64,000 nt of DNA from Verrucomicrobiota bacterium (lineage in GTDB: Bacteria; Verrucomicrobiota; Verrucomicrobiia; Limisphaerales; UBA1096). The stretch's first letter is position 1; each line of letters opens with the position of its first letter. Under the pieces are notes generated by a model. It saw only the letters and a program-made list of their open reading frames with translations. It had not been told where the DNA came from and did no database searches. The DNA is taken from positions 1 to 64,000 of the forward strand of contig JASMKO010000062.1 of NCBI GenBank assembly GCA_030749225.1. The letters run 5' to 3'. Below, in pieces: positions 49,484 through 58,564 of the stretch. A program made the translations under genes and the position numbers.

Positions 49484-51882
49484 TTCGAGTGAAACGGTTC
49501 GCTGGCCACTATGTGCTGAATCAGTTCGCGCAGGCCGTAGCGGTGCTTGGGCATGGCTGCGACGATGTGGTCGATATCGTCGCGATCGGTAAAGCTGAGT
49601 CGGCGGCCGAGTGCGTAGATGAGAAGTTTCTCCGTCAGGCAACGGGTGAATTGATCCGGTTTTCGCTTCAGGTAATTCCGAATTCCGGCCGGGCCGTTGA
49701 TGGCTGTTCCGTCCGGCATTTTGCCGCTGGCATCAATGGGCAGGCGCTTCGAATAACGATCGCGCCAACGGCCCAGGAAGTCATAGTGCTCCATCGAGAG
49801 CCCGAGCGGATCGATTTTGCGGTGGCACTCGAAACAGGTGGCGTTGCTGCGATGCTTTTCCATCTGCTGACGAATTGTGGTCACGCCGCGGGTGTCGGGT
49901 TCAATGGGCTCAATGTCCGGTGGCGGCGGATTGGGCGGATTGCCCAGCAGGTTTTCCAGAATCCAAACACCTCTCAGGACCGGCTGGGTTTCCACGCCAT
50001 TGGAAGTGGCGGTGAGAATACTTCCCTGCCCCAGCAAGCCGCAACGGTGATGTTCAGGCCGCAGGTTAACGCGTTGGAATTCCTGATGAGCGATGTTCGG
50101 GATGTTATAATGCCTCGCCAGTGCGGCGTTTAGGAATGTGTAATCCGAGTCGATGAACTCAAGGACGCTGCGGTTTTGCGAAAGAACATATTGGAAATAA
50201 AGCCGGGTTTCCTCACGCATGGCGTTTTCAATGTTGTCGGCATAATAAGCACGGTTCTTTTCCGGGTCGGGAGGCATCTCGCCCAACTTGCGTAAGTGCA
50301 GCCATTGCTCAACAAAGTTTTTGCTGAAAGCCGAGGCGCGCGGATCATTTAGCATACGCTCGACTTGCGCGCGGAGAACGTTGGGCATGCGCAGGTGACC
50401 GGATGCCGCCGCGGCACGCAGTTCATCATCGGGCATGGAACTCCAGAGAAAATACGATAGGCGCGATGCCAGTTCGTAGCCGTCTAGCTTCCGGCCCTCC
50501 GGGTGGGGCGCGTATTCGGTGAGGTACAAAAATCGCGGCGAGGTGAGGATTGCGCGCATGCCATATCGTGCGGCGGCCCAGAAATCCTCGTTCTCCGCCA
50601 AGTAACGCTCGGCGAGATCCAAATAGGGTTTGATTTCCTCCGCGGTGACCGGTCGGCGAAAAGCGGCATTGGCCAGTCGGGTCAGACAGTTACGCAAATA
50701 ATGTGCGTTGGGCACAACAGGGGGCGGGGGGAAGAAACGCTCAAAGCCGGGCATGGGCCACTCCTCATAAAAAGGGCCTTCAATGCCGAGCGTGTACACT
50801 TGCAATTCCGGACCCGAACCAATGTACATCTCGGGCGGATTGCGGATGGAGAAAAGCGCGTCCTTGTTATACTTGGGCAACACCTTGCGCAGAATGCGCT
50901 TGAAGGATCCATTGGGACCATTGGCCCAATGCACATGGAATGTGAAACCTTTTTCCAACCAGACACGGTGTTCAATGGTTACAACCTTGTTGTCGGGGAT
51001 TTCATATTCGCCAATGATCCGGTGGGCGGTGGCGCCAAGGGCACGTGAATCGATCGAGATGGAAAGGCGCATCGGCTCATCGGAGTTGTAGCGCAGGTCC
51101 TCATCCTTATATCGTGATTTGCGCTGGATCGCTCGGGCGGAAAAACGGATGACATACTCACCTGCAACCGGCACACCCCTTCGCTTGTCGAGCCGCGTCA
51201 GTCCGAGCGGCTGACGGAACTTGATGAACATGCGCCCGGCGGCTTGACGGCCCTCCTTGTCCAGCGAGCTTTTGGGTTTTTCATTCGCCTTATTATAACG
51301 AATGATCTCAGGCTTCGGACCCGGACGGATGACCTTGTCCGCCACCTTGCGTGCGGCCCCCAGATAATTCTTCAACAAATGCTCGGAGGTGACAAGCCCC
51401 TCGCCGACGTTATCGAATCCTTCCACGGTATCATCGGGGGGGAATGTGATTGTGGGATCGAAGTCGAGCATCTTCAGGTCAAACAGGTCGCGAATCGTGT
51501 TTCGATACTCCTCCCGATTCAGCCGACGGAGCACCACTTTTCCAGAGTTTTCCTTTGCCAACTCGCGCACACGGGCCAACGACTGCGTGAGGTGCGCCAC
51601 CACTCGCTTGAGTTCATCCGCCTTGGGTTGCGGTTTTCCTTTCGGCGGCATTTCCCCAAGGTTCAGTTGGTCGAGTATTTCCTGAAAGGTTTCCGCCTCC
51701 TCAAGCTTTGCAAAATCACCCGTCAACTGGTCAAAACGCCGGTCACCCTTTTGTTTGCCTGAGCCATGGCAGTGGACGCAATAGTTCTTCAGGAAAGGTC
51801 GAAGTAGATCCGCCTTATCCTCAGCCTGCGCGGAGATCACCAGCAGGCCAAATAACAAGACGATGGCAGCGCAGCTCCTCAC
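49480..51882 (-). CDS. Planctomycete-type cytochrome c + DUF1587/DUF1592/DUF1588/DUF1585 protein
   Basis: NYCVHCHGSGKQKGDRRFDQL (CxxCH), LNREEYRNTIRDLFDL, ATCFECHRKIDPLGLSMEHYD (second CxxCH). Confidence 0.92.
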   Translation of the reverse strand: MRSCAAIVLLFGLLVISAQAEDKADLLRPFLKNYCVHCHGSGKQKGDRRFDQLTGDFAKLEEAETFQEILDQLNLGEMPPKGKPQPKADELKRVVAHLTQSLARVRELAKENSGKVVLRRLNREEYRNTIRDLFDLKMLDFDPTITFPPDDTVEGFDNVGEGLVTSEHLLKNYLGAARKVADKVIRPGPKPEIIRYNKANEKPKSSLDKEGRQAAGRMFIKFRQPLGLTRLDKRRGVPVAGEYVIRFSARAIQRKSRYKDEDLRYNSDEPMRLSISIDSRALGATAHRIIGEYEIPDNKVVTIEHRVWLEKGFTFHVHWANGPNGSFKRILRKVLPKYNKDALFSIRNPPEMYIGSGPELQVYTLGIEGPFYEEWPMPGFERFFPPPPVVPNAHYLRNCLTRLANAAFRRPVTAEEIKPYLDLAERYLAENEDFWAAARYGMRAILTSPRFLYLTEYAPHPEGRKLDGYELASRLSYFLWSSMPDDELRAAAASGHLRMPNVLRAQVERMLNDPRASAFSKNFVEQWLHLRKLGEMPPDPEKNRAYYADNIENAMREETRLYFQYVLSQNRSVLEFIDSDYTFLNAALARHYNIPNIAHQEFQRVNLRPEHHRCGLLGQGSILTATSNGVETQPVLRGVWILENLLGNPPNPPPPDIEPIEPDTRGVTTIRQQMEKHRSNATCFECHRKIDPLGLSMEHYDFLGRWRDRYSKRLPIDASGKMPDGTAINGPAGIRNYLKRKPDQFTRCLTEKLLIYALGRRLSFTDRDDIDHIVAAMPKHRYGLRELIQHIVASEPFHSK

Positions 51883-53165
51883 GCGATTAGGTGATTCAGG
51901 TTGCCCTTACTGGTGGAAAATCGATCGGTTTCCACGCCCAACTGCTGCAGGATGGAAACAAAGAGATCACAGAGCGGCCGCCCGTCACGACCACTGCGCT
52001 TAAACCGATGATGTTCGCCGGTTTTAAGTCCGCCTCCGGCAAGCAGGATCGGCAGGTTGCGACTGGAATGGGAGCTGGCATTGCCCATGCCGCTGCCAAA
52101 GAGAACCACCGTGGAGTCCAGAAGCGGCCTGCCATCGGCATCCTTCGTTTCCTTCATCCGGTCAAGGAATCGCGCAAACTGGTGCGTGTAGTACAACTCG
52201 ATAATCGTCAATTGCCGCAGCAAATCCGGTCTCTTGCCATGATGGGTCAACGAGTGATAGCCCAACTCAATTCCATCAAACGGAAACAGGCGGTTGCCAC
52301 CCGGGTGACCGAAGGTGATTACATTGGTCGACTGCGTTTGCAGCGCCAGCACCATCAAGTCGTACATGACCGGCGTGTTGTAGGGATAGTTCAGGTCCAC
52401 CACTACCTCGTCATTTCCCCGGATCACTTCATCGCTGGCCTTCGGCTTGGGCACATCAATCCACTTGGCCTGCCGCTGCAGTTTCCGCTCCACCTCACGT
52501 ACAGCCGTCAGGTATTCATCCAGCTTGGCCTGATCGGTTTTCGCCATGCGCGCCCCGAGCCGCTTGGCATCCTCGTGCACCACATCCAAAATGCTACCAT
52601 CCTCATCCAGAAACTTCCGCTGGCTGGCCTTCAGCTTGGGATTGTCCTCAAGAAACAACTTGGCGAACACCTTGGTCGGGCTGCCATCAGTCGGCAAAAT
52701 GATACCCGCACGCGACCAGGAAATACCTCCCGCACCAAGCCGCAACGTGGGGAAGCGCGTTCGCTGCCCAATCTGCTCACCCAAAAACAGGTCAAGGGAA
52801 TGCAATCGCTGAGGCTGGTCCTTGGTATCCTTCAACTCCATGCCATTCAGGAACGTATTGGAGCAACCATGCCCGCCGCCCACGCCTGGGTGATCTAGAT
52901 TATTGAAGACACTGAAATCGGCACGATGATTTTCCAGCGGCTTGAGCAGCTTTGGCATCACATAGTCAGTCCCCGTCTTTTTCGGGAAAAACCCGCTTGG
53001 ATGCATGCCGTAATTAGGCGCCACACAAACAAACCGCTTAGCCTTCGAAGCCTTGGGCTCGGCGCCCTGCAGCGATTCAAAAGCAGGCAACGCGAAACAA
53101 ACACCGCCCAGTCCCCTCAAAAAATGTCGTCGATTCGTCATTCGCATTAGCATACCCGCAAACAC
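51879..53165 (-). CDS. DUF1552 protein (Tat-like signal)
   Basis: MTNRRHFLRGLGGVCFALPAFESL; FVCVAPNYGMHPSGFFPKK; DHPGVGGGHGCSNTFL; LLDSTVVLFGSGMGNASSHSSRNLPILLAGGG; start could be internal (MRM or MTN). Confidence 0.92.
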   Translation of the reverse strand: MFAGMLMRMTNRRHFLRGLGGVCFALPAFESLQGAEPKASKAKRFVCVAPNYGMHPSGFFPKKTGTDYVMPKLLKPLENHRADFSVFNNLDHPGVGGGHGCSNTFLNGMELKDTKDQPQRLHSLDLFLGEQIGQRTRFPTLRLGAGGISWSRAGIILPTDGSPTKVFAKLFLEDNPKLKASQRKFLDEDGSILDVVHEDAKRLGARMAKTDQAKLDEYLTAVREVERKLQRQAKWIDVPKPKASDEVIRGNDEVVVDLNYPYNTPVMYDLMVLALQTQSTNVITFGHPGGNRLFPFDGIELGYHSLTHHGKRPDLLRQLTIIELYYTHQFARFLDRMKETKDADGRPLLDSTVVLFGSGMGNASSHSSRNLPILLAGGGLKTGEHHRFKRSGRDGRPLCDLFVSILQQLGVETDRFSTSKGNLNHLIA

Positions 53166-53295
53166 AACCAGTGCCTACCGTACCGGAACAGTCTAGGCTA
53201 TACCCGCAGCAATGGAAATTCTGAATTCCAACTGCCTATAATCCAATGTTACACGCGCGTCTCGTGGCCATGACGCGTGGCTTTAGGCGAGAGTC

Positions 53296-53329
53296 AGCCT
53301 TCAGTCGCTTAAGAAGGCTTGCGACTAAG
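53296..53329. repeat. interleaved inverted repeats (mutually exclusive hairpins)
   Basis: AGCCTTC(53296-53302)/GAAGGCT(53313-53319) interleaved with AGTCGC(53303-53308)/GCGACT(53321-53326). Confidence 0.6.
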
Positions 53330-53369
53330 ACCTCAGCGGATGACATGTCAATAACTGAATGAGGTATAC

Positions 53370-55322
53370 TCACGGTTTGGTTGAGATTGTTAGACTATCA
53401 ACATTCGGACCACTGGCCCCGGTAGATTCAAGGCGAATATCGTTTGCCCCAACTTTGAGGCTGGCGGTGATGGCAAGTGTTTTCCAGTTTGCCCAACTTC
53501 CTGTACTGGTGAAGGGTAGAGCCTTGGTGATCACCTTGCCGTTGACTTTAAACTGCAGCGGTCGACTGCCATTAGCCAAGGCATACCGAAAGGAAAGAGA
53601 GTATTCATCAGCCTTCTTGGTTTGGATAACCCAGTTGAGATGTTCTCCTAAACCAGCTTGGAAATCAACAAAGCCTTTGCCGGTGTAGTTGCGGCTGTTC
53701 GTGGCCACGCTGGATCCTTTTCTGCCAGCATCTTCCGCTTCGAAGATTTGATTAGCTTGCTTGAGTGTCATAGGTTTGGCTGGAATGACTTTGCTGCTGC
53801 TGCTGGCAATAAGATGCGGTGCTTTGCCATCACCGTTGGTAAGCCGGTTTAACGTGTAGCAGACAAAAGTGTTGAGAGCGGGGGTCTTGTCGGTGGCCGT
53901 GACATTCTTCAAATCCAACTGGTAAATATAGCCTGGATTGAGCTTCTCCAGATCGATGGAAACTGATTCTCGATCAGGCGCAAGATTGAGGGCGGTGATC
54001 TTGATGGATTCCCTGCCCAGTTGCGGCGAACCGTAGTTCTTGTGGTATTTGTAGTAGTAACGTTGGAAAGCAAAGTTTTCGGCTGCCACCTTGGAAAGTG
54101 GCTTGGTAAAGGAGAGTTTGAAACCAGCCTGAGTCAGGTTCATAGCCGAAACACTCATTGGTGTTTTTCCGGTCCACGTGATGCGTTGCAAGCCGCTGCC
54201 GCCAACCCATGATAGGTGAGTTTGGCCGGCCCATAGGCTGCCATCCGGAGCAAACGCAAAGCGGTGCATTCCACGATGAAGTCCGCCATTGTCCATAAAT
54301 GGCAGGCAACTCCCTTGGGTTTCCCCGGCTACTTCATCAACGAGTACTCGCAAGATTCGAGGTCTATTCATTTCCCCCAGGAGCAGTTGCCCTGCAAAGG
54401 GGCCAAATTTGCCTTCTGTGTTGTCAGAGAGCATTTGAGTCGGGCTATTGGCCATGCTGCCGTGAGGGAAAAGTACGGCAGCCCGAGTACGCTTGGCATT
54501 AAATTCCGACGGGAGAACCTTTAGTGGATTGCGTCCTTTTTCCCATGTCTTAGTCCATACGAGACTGGCCGGGTGTCCATAAAAGTTACCTTCCTTGACA
54601 TGAAACAGCTTGCTGGTTCCTAACCAGTCTCCCTGATTGTCCGTAGCCCATAGCCTTCCTTGCATATCGAAATTAACTCCGTTGGGAGAACGAAAGCCCG
54701 ACGCAAAAGGAGTAGTTTTGCCTTGAGGAGTGATTTTCATGATCCATCCACGGTATGGGGTGGCCGAATACATGCGCCCAGAGCCGGCCTTATGATTATT
54801 ATAAAACTGTTCGCGCGATATTCCGTAATGCCGAAATTCGCCACGAATTTCCGGGCGGATACCGGCTCCACTGGAGGCGAGGTTGAGACCAACGTAATAG
54901 TTGTTCCCCTTATCGCGCGCGGGGCCAAAAGAGAACTCGTGGTAATTGCCGGTCATGCCAAAGTTATCACTGATAGTCTGGTAATGGTCGGCCTCACCAT
55001 CCCCGTCTGTGTCCCGTAGCCGTGTGAGTTCAGGGCGCTGCATTACAACCAGTGTCTTGTCATCTTCCGCAATAATACCCAAGGGTTCATGTAGTCCATC
55101 AGCGAAGAGTGTCCATTTCTTAGTTTTCGGATTGTATGCGTACACCTCGCCGCGGTGGAAACAGGCAGCCAATCGCCCATCAGGCATGAAAGTCAGGCCG
55201 CCAATTTGCGCATCCAGGCCTTTCGGTGACGGGATGTTCTCAACCTTATAATAGTCCTTGATTCCAGCCGCGGGGACGGCGCAGGCGGTGATCAGAGTGA
55301 GAATGAAAAATGCGCGTTTCAT
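53370..55322 (-). CDS. secreted beta-propeller (sorbosone dehydrogenase-like) with C-terminal CBM6/35-like domain
   Basis: PRGLDAQIGGLTFMPDGRLAACFHRGEVY-type blades, ASGFRSPNGVNFDMQGRLWATDNQGDW, MHRFAFAPDGSLWAGQ; C-terminal FEAEDAGRKGSSVATNSRNYTGKGFVDF. Confidence 0.82.
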   Translation of the reverse strand: MKRAFFILTLITACAVPAAGIKDYYKVENIPSPKGLDAQIGGLTFMPDGRLAACFHRGEVYAYNPKTKKWTLFADGLHEPLGIIAEDDKTLVVMQRPELTRLRDTDGDGEADHYQTISDNFGMTGNYHEFSFGPARDKGNNYYVGLNLASSGAGIRPEIRGEFRHYGISREQFYNNHKAGSGRMYSATPYRGWIMKITPQGKTTPFASGFRSPNGVNFDMQGRLWATDNQGDWLGTSKLFHVKEGNFYGHPASLVWTKTWEKGRNPLKVLPSEFNAKRTRAAVLFPHGSMANSPTQMLSDNTEGKFGPFAGQLLLGEMNRPRILRVLVDEVAGETQGSCLPFMDNGGLHRGMHRFAFAPDGSLWAGQTHLSWVGGSGLQRITWTGKTPMSVSAMNLTQAGFKLSFTKPLSKVAAENFAFQRYYYKYHKNYGSPQLGRESIKITALNLAPDRESVSIDLEKLNPGYIYQLDLKNVTATDKTPALNTFVCYTLNRLTNGDGKAPHLIASSSSKVIPAKPMTLKQANQIFEAEDAGRKGSSVATNSRNYTGKGFVDFQAGLGEHLNWVIQTKKADEYSLSFRYALANGSRPLQFKVNGKVITKALPFTSTGSWANWKTLAITASLKVGANDIRLESTGASGPNVDSLTISTKP

Positions 55323-56443
55323 TTTCCGAGTATATGCCGATGGATTAAGGTGAATTCCCTTGCTTCATTGGCCGGTATTTTCACAACACGATTACCAGAT
55401 ATTTTTTTGTGATTGGCCTTTTTCAGATAATCAATCTCTGCGTGGCCATCCTTAATTGTGAGAAGAACAGGCTCTTTGGCATTCGGCATACGGAAGTGGC
55501 GTTTTAGTCCCATGCCATCTGGTAACGCAGTAATCCGTTCATATATATCAAGATTGCTTACTGTGTAGTGAAACTCAGGATGACCTTCTATTTTCCGATA
55601 ACCTTTAAACTGCACAGTGTATAAGGCGCCATCGACACGGATAGGACAGTCTTTGGGGGCCGAATAGAACCTAGTCCCGATTATTTCGGCCAAGCCATTG
55701 CCGTTACCCTTCCAGACTGGCATCGGATCGATGAAGCCACCGATCCAGGCATAACGTAGGTGGCAGGTACCTGCGTCCCAGCAGTAGGAGATACCATGTG
55801 GGAGGGCTACAGCAATAGCAGCGGGAGAGGCATCAGGCATGAAGATGCGATACATGAGAGGCCGACGATGAGGCCAAGCATGTAAACTCTTGTTGACGCT
55901 TTGAACACGGGCCATTGGCGGTACGTTTTGATCTTGGGCAAGTACGGGCATCTTGATGCCCACATACATGGCACCATACATAATAAGCCCGTGACCGGGA
56001 TAGGTGCATACGTAGGGATAAATCCCTTTTTTATGGGGTGCTTTGAATTTTAGTCCGGCACTCTCATCAGGTTTGAGCACGGGCGTATGCCACAACACCG
56101 CACTATTATTGGGAATATAGCCTGAATCAGGCATCATAGTAAGGGCGGCCTGCACAATCTCCAGTCTTGTACCTGAAGCGACAATGACCAGATTGTGCGC
56201 CATCTCATCAGAATTCCTGAAGGTAAGCATCACATCCTGCCCGGGTAGGGCTTCAAAGCGCGGCTTGTCGTATTGCAACCCCGGCAGGGTGCCGATGACG
56301 ACCTTCAACGGTACAGCAAAAGTAGAGGCAGTCGCCACCGCGAATGCCAGGATAATGAGTAGTAACATCACCAGTTGCTTCTTTGGAATCGAGTAGCCAT
56401 GGAAGCGTACTGGGCTGCCATGGTGTTGGCGGAGAATGGACAC
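55319..56443 (-). CDS. azurin/plastocyanin-like cupredoxin fused to an uncharacterised C-terminal domain
   Basis: DEMAHNLVIV and YPYVCTYPGHGLIMYGAMYVG (Cys-x4-His-x3-Met type-1 Cu ligands); C-terminal YCWDAGTCHLRYAWIGGFID segment. Confidence 0.8.
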   Translation of the reverse strand: MSILRQHHGSPVRFHGYSIPKKQLVMLLLIILAFAVATASTFAVPLKVVIGTLPGLQYDKPRFEALPGQDVMLTFRNSDEMAHNLVIVASGTRLEIVQAALTMMPDSGYIPNNSAVLWHTPVLKPDESAGLKFKAPHKKGIYPYVCTYPGHGLIMYGAMYVGIKMPVLAQDQNVPPMARVQSVNKSLHAWPHRRPLMYRIFMPDASPAAIAVALPHGISYCWDAGTCHLRYAWIGGFIDPMPVWKGNGNGLAEIIGTRFYSAPKDCPIRVDGALYTVQFKGYRKIEGHPEFHYTVSNLDIYERITALPDGMGLKRHFRMPNAKEPVLLTIKDGHAEIDYLKKANHKKISGNRVVKIPANEAREFTLIHRHILGK

Positions 56444-56537
56444 GGGGCTGGAGTCTTGGAAGGCTCTGACTATCAGTGCTTCAATTGCTGAAAGAATCCT
56501 ATCTCACCATCCTGATTTAGAGAAGTTAAGAGGCTTT

Positions 56538-58445
56538 TCATTTTAAACCTTCCAGAAACGTCCTACAACTGAAGGCAACAAACATGGCGAGGTCCTTGTC
56601 GCCGGGGAGCACCACTGTTGGCGGCGTGTCCGGCGGGCGGATTAATTCGGCACGTCGGAGAGCTTGTTCCATCGCGTGCTTTGCGCTCTTGGCACGTTCG
56701 CCGAGCAACTCAACGGTCCGGGCGGCGTGTGTGACGACTATGAGGTTCTCATGCTGGGTCGCGTTCATCAGCGGAGGCAGTGCGTTGGAAATGTCGCCAT
56801 GTGTCGCGAGGGCGTTAGCAATCTCGATCCGCGCAGCCAGCGATGGATCGCTGAGTTTCCGTCGCAATACGCGCTTAGCCAAGCTCGATATTTTCGGCCT
56901 CACAGCCAGCCCGATCGCACCCCAGTAACGAATCGCCGGATTGGCTGAATTCAAGTTGCTTAAAAACTGTTTCTCACTGGCCACGCCGACTTGAGCGGCC
57001 GCCTGGTGGATGCCAGCCAACGGCACCCTGCCCGCTTGGCCAAGCTCCCAGCCGGTTTGGTTGGCAAACATCGTCCACGCTTCGCTCTCCGGCAGAAAAC
57101 CAAGGTCGGCCGTTTCAGTAATGTGCTGAGTATGCTCCGCCTGCATTCGCCTCAGGATGTTGCGGTGTTTTTTTGAGCGAACAAGATTCTTCAGGTTCTG
57201 CGGGTCAACTTGGCAGTCATACAACTCCTCAACCGGGCGAGAGGGGCCAGCAAAATGCCATTGAGCAACAGTCATCGTTTCGCGCTTAGCCAAGCGATAA
57301 AACTCGTGACGAATCTCACCGTTATCCGGCCAAGCGGTGGGCTGGTTATAGCCAAGGTGCGGCATGTAGTTGCGGATGTAGAGGTAGCGCCCATCGCGCA
57401 CAGAACGTGCAAGGTCACGCACCTCGTCCACACGATCGCGATGACCGTAAACGTAGCGACGTGGTGATTCGGATTTCGGGCCTAGAAACGGTTTGCCCTG
57501 CATCGGCTCGGGAATTGGCAGTCCAAGCAGATTCAACAACGTTGGCGCGAAGTCGACAAAACTGACGAGGCGATCCGTTGTACTGCCGGGTTTGCCGGGC
57601 GCAAGGTGTTGCCATTTTTCGGGGAAATGAATGAGCAATGGCACATGCATGCCACTTTCCAGCAAGGCACGTTTGTGCCTGGGCATGCCGCTGCCGTGGT
57701 CACTGTAGAAAAATACGATCGTATTTTCCGCGAGACTGTCCTCCTCAAGTTGCTTCAGAATCATCCCCACCTGTAGGTCCATCGCCGTGACACAATCGTA
57801 AAAGCGCGCCAACTCGCGCCGGATCAACGGCGTATCCGGATAATACGGCGGCACGGGCACCTTGTCCGGGTCATGTATGTCGCCCGGTGACAGCGTGCTT
57901 TGCACCTCCTCCTTGAATCGCGCGTACGCCCAAACCATCGAGCGGCTCTGGTGCGAGGTCATCAGGTTAAACACACTGAAGAACGGCTGCACCTTGTCCG
58001 GTCGTTTGCGCCAATGCGCCGTGGCGCTGCTTTCGTTCCATGAGGCCTTGATAATATCCGCATAGTTGCCGGTATTGTAATCGGTCTTCACGTTGTTCGT
58101 CGTGTAATATCCACGCGACCTCAGCATCGCCGGAAATCCGCGCATGCTATTTGGAATCGCAAAGCCAGAGCGCATCTGCTGCGTGGACAGCGAAGTCGGA
58201 TAACACCCGGTGATCAAACACGACCGCGAAGGCGAACACACAGGGGCACTCGCAAACGCCTTCGCGTACCGCACACTCTCCTTGGCCAAGCGATCGATAT
58301 TCGGCGTGGTGGCAAACTCATCACCATAGCAACCCAACACCGGACTCATATCCTCAGCGGTGATCCAAAGTACATTTGGCTGACTGGACCGCTCCGCCGC
58401 CTGCAAACCAACACACGCCACCAACAAAGCAACAAGAATGCGCAT
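56538..58445 (-). CDS. sulfatase with C-terminal HEAT-like region
   Basis: QPNVLWITAEDMSPVLGCYGD, APVCSPSRSCLITGCYPT, FFYSDHGSGMPRHK; C-terminal helical repeats. Confidence 0.93.
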   Translation of the reverse strand: MRILVALLVACVGLQAAERSSQPNVLWITAEDMSPVLGCYGDEFATTPNIDRLAKESVRYAKAFASAPVCSPSRSCLITGCYPTSLSTQQMRSGFAIPNSMRGFPAMLRSRGYYTTNNVKTDYNTGNYADIIKASWNESSATAHWRKRPDKVQPFFSVFNLMTSHQSRSMVWAYARFKEEVQSTLSPGDIHDPDKVPVPPYYPDTPLIRRELARFYDCVTAMDLQVGMILKQLEEDSLAENTIVFFYSDHGSGMPRHKRALLESGMHVPLLIHFPEKWQHLAPGKPGSTTDRLVSFVDFAPTLLNLLGLPIPEPMQGKPFLGPKSESPRRYVYGHRDRVDEVRDLARSVRDGRYLYIRNYMPHLGYNQPTAWPDNGEIRHEFYRLAKRETMTVAQWHFAGPSRPVEELYDCQVDPQNLKNLVRSKKHRNILRRMQAEHTQHITETADLGFLPESEAWTMFANQTGWELGQAGRVPLAGIHQAAAQVGVASEKQFLSNLNSANPAIRYWGAIGLAVRPKISSLAKRVLRRKLSDPSLAARIEIANALATHGDISNALPPLMNATQHENLIVVTHAARTVELLGERAKSAKHAMEQALRRAELIRPPDTPPTVVLPGDKDLAMFVAFSCRTFLEGLK

Positions 58446-58564
58446 GGGGAATTTGTAGATGTGTTGCCAGCCCTTTGCAATTTAGTTGATCGTCGATTCC
58501 GTAATAGTACCGGCACATGCTTGCAAACGCGCTTCAAAGAGGGGAGACTTTGGCACATCAATTA

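Noticed and set aside
53296-53326. H-type pseudoknot at 53.3 kb
   Set aside because: Topology matches, but loop lengths of 0 and 1 nt across 6-7 bp stems are sterically implausible; alternative hairpins preferred
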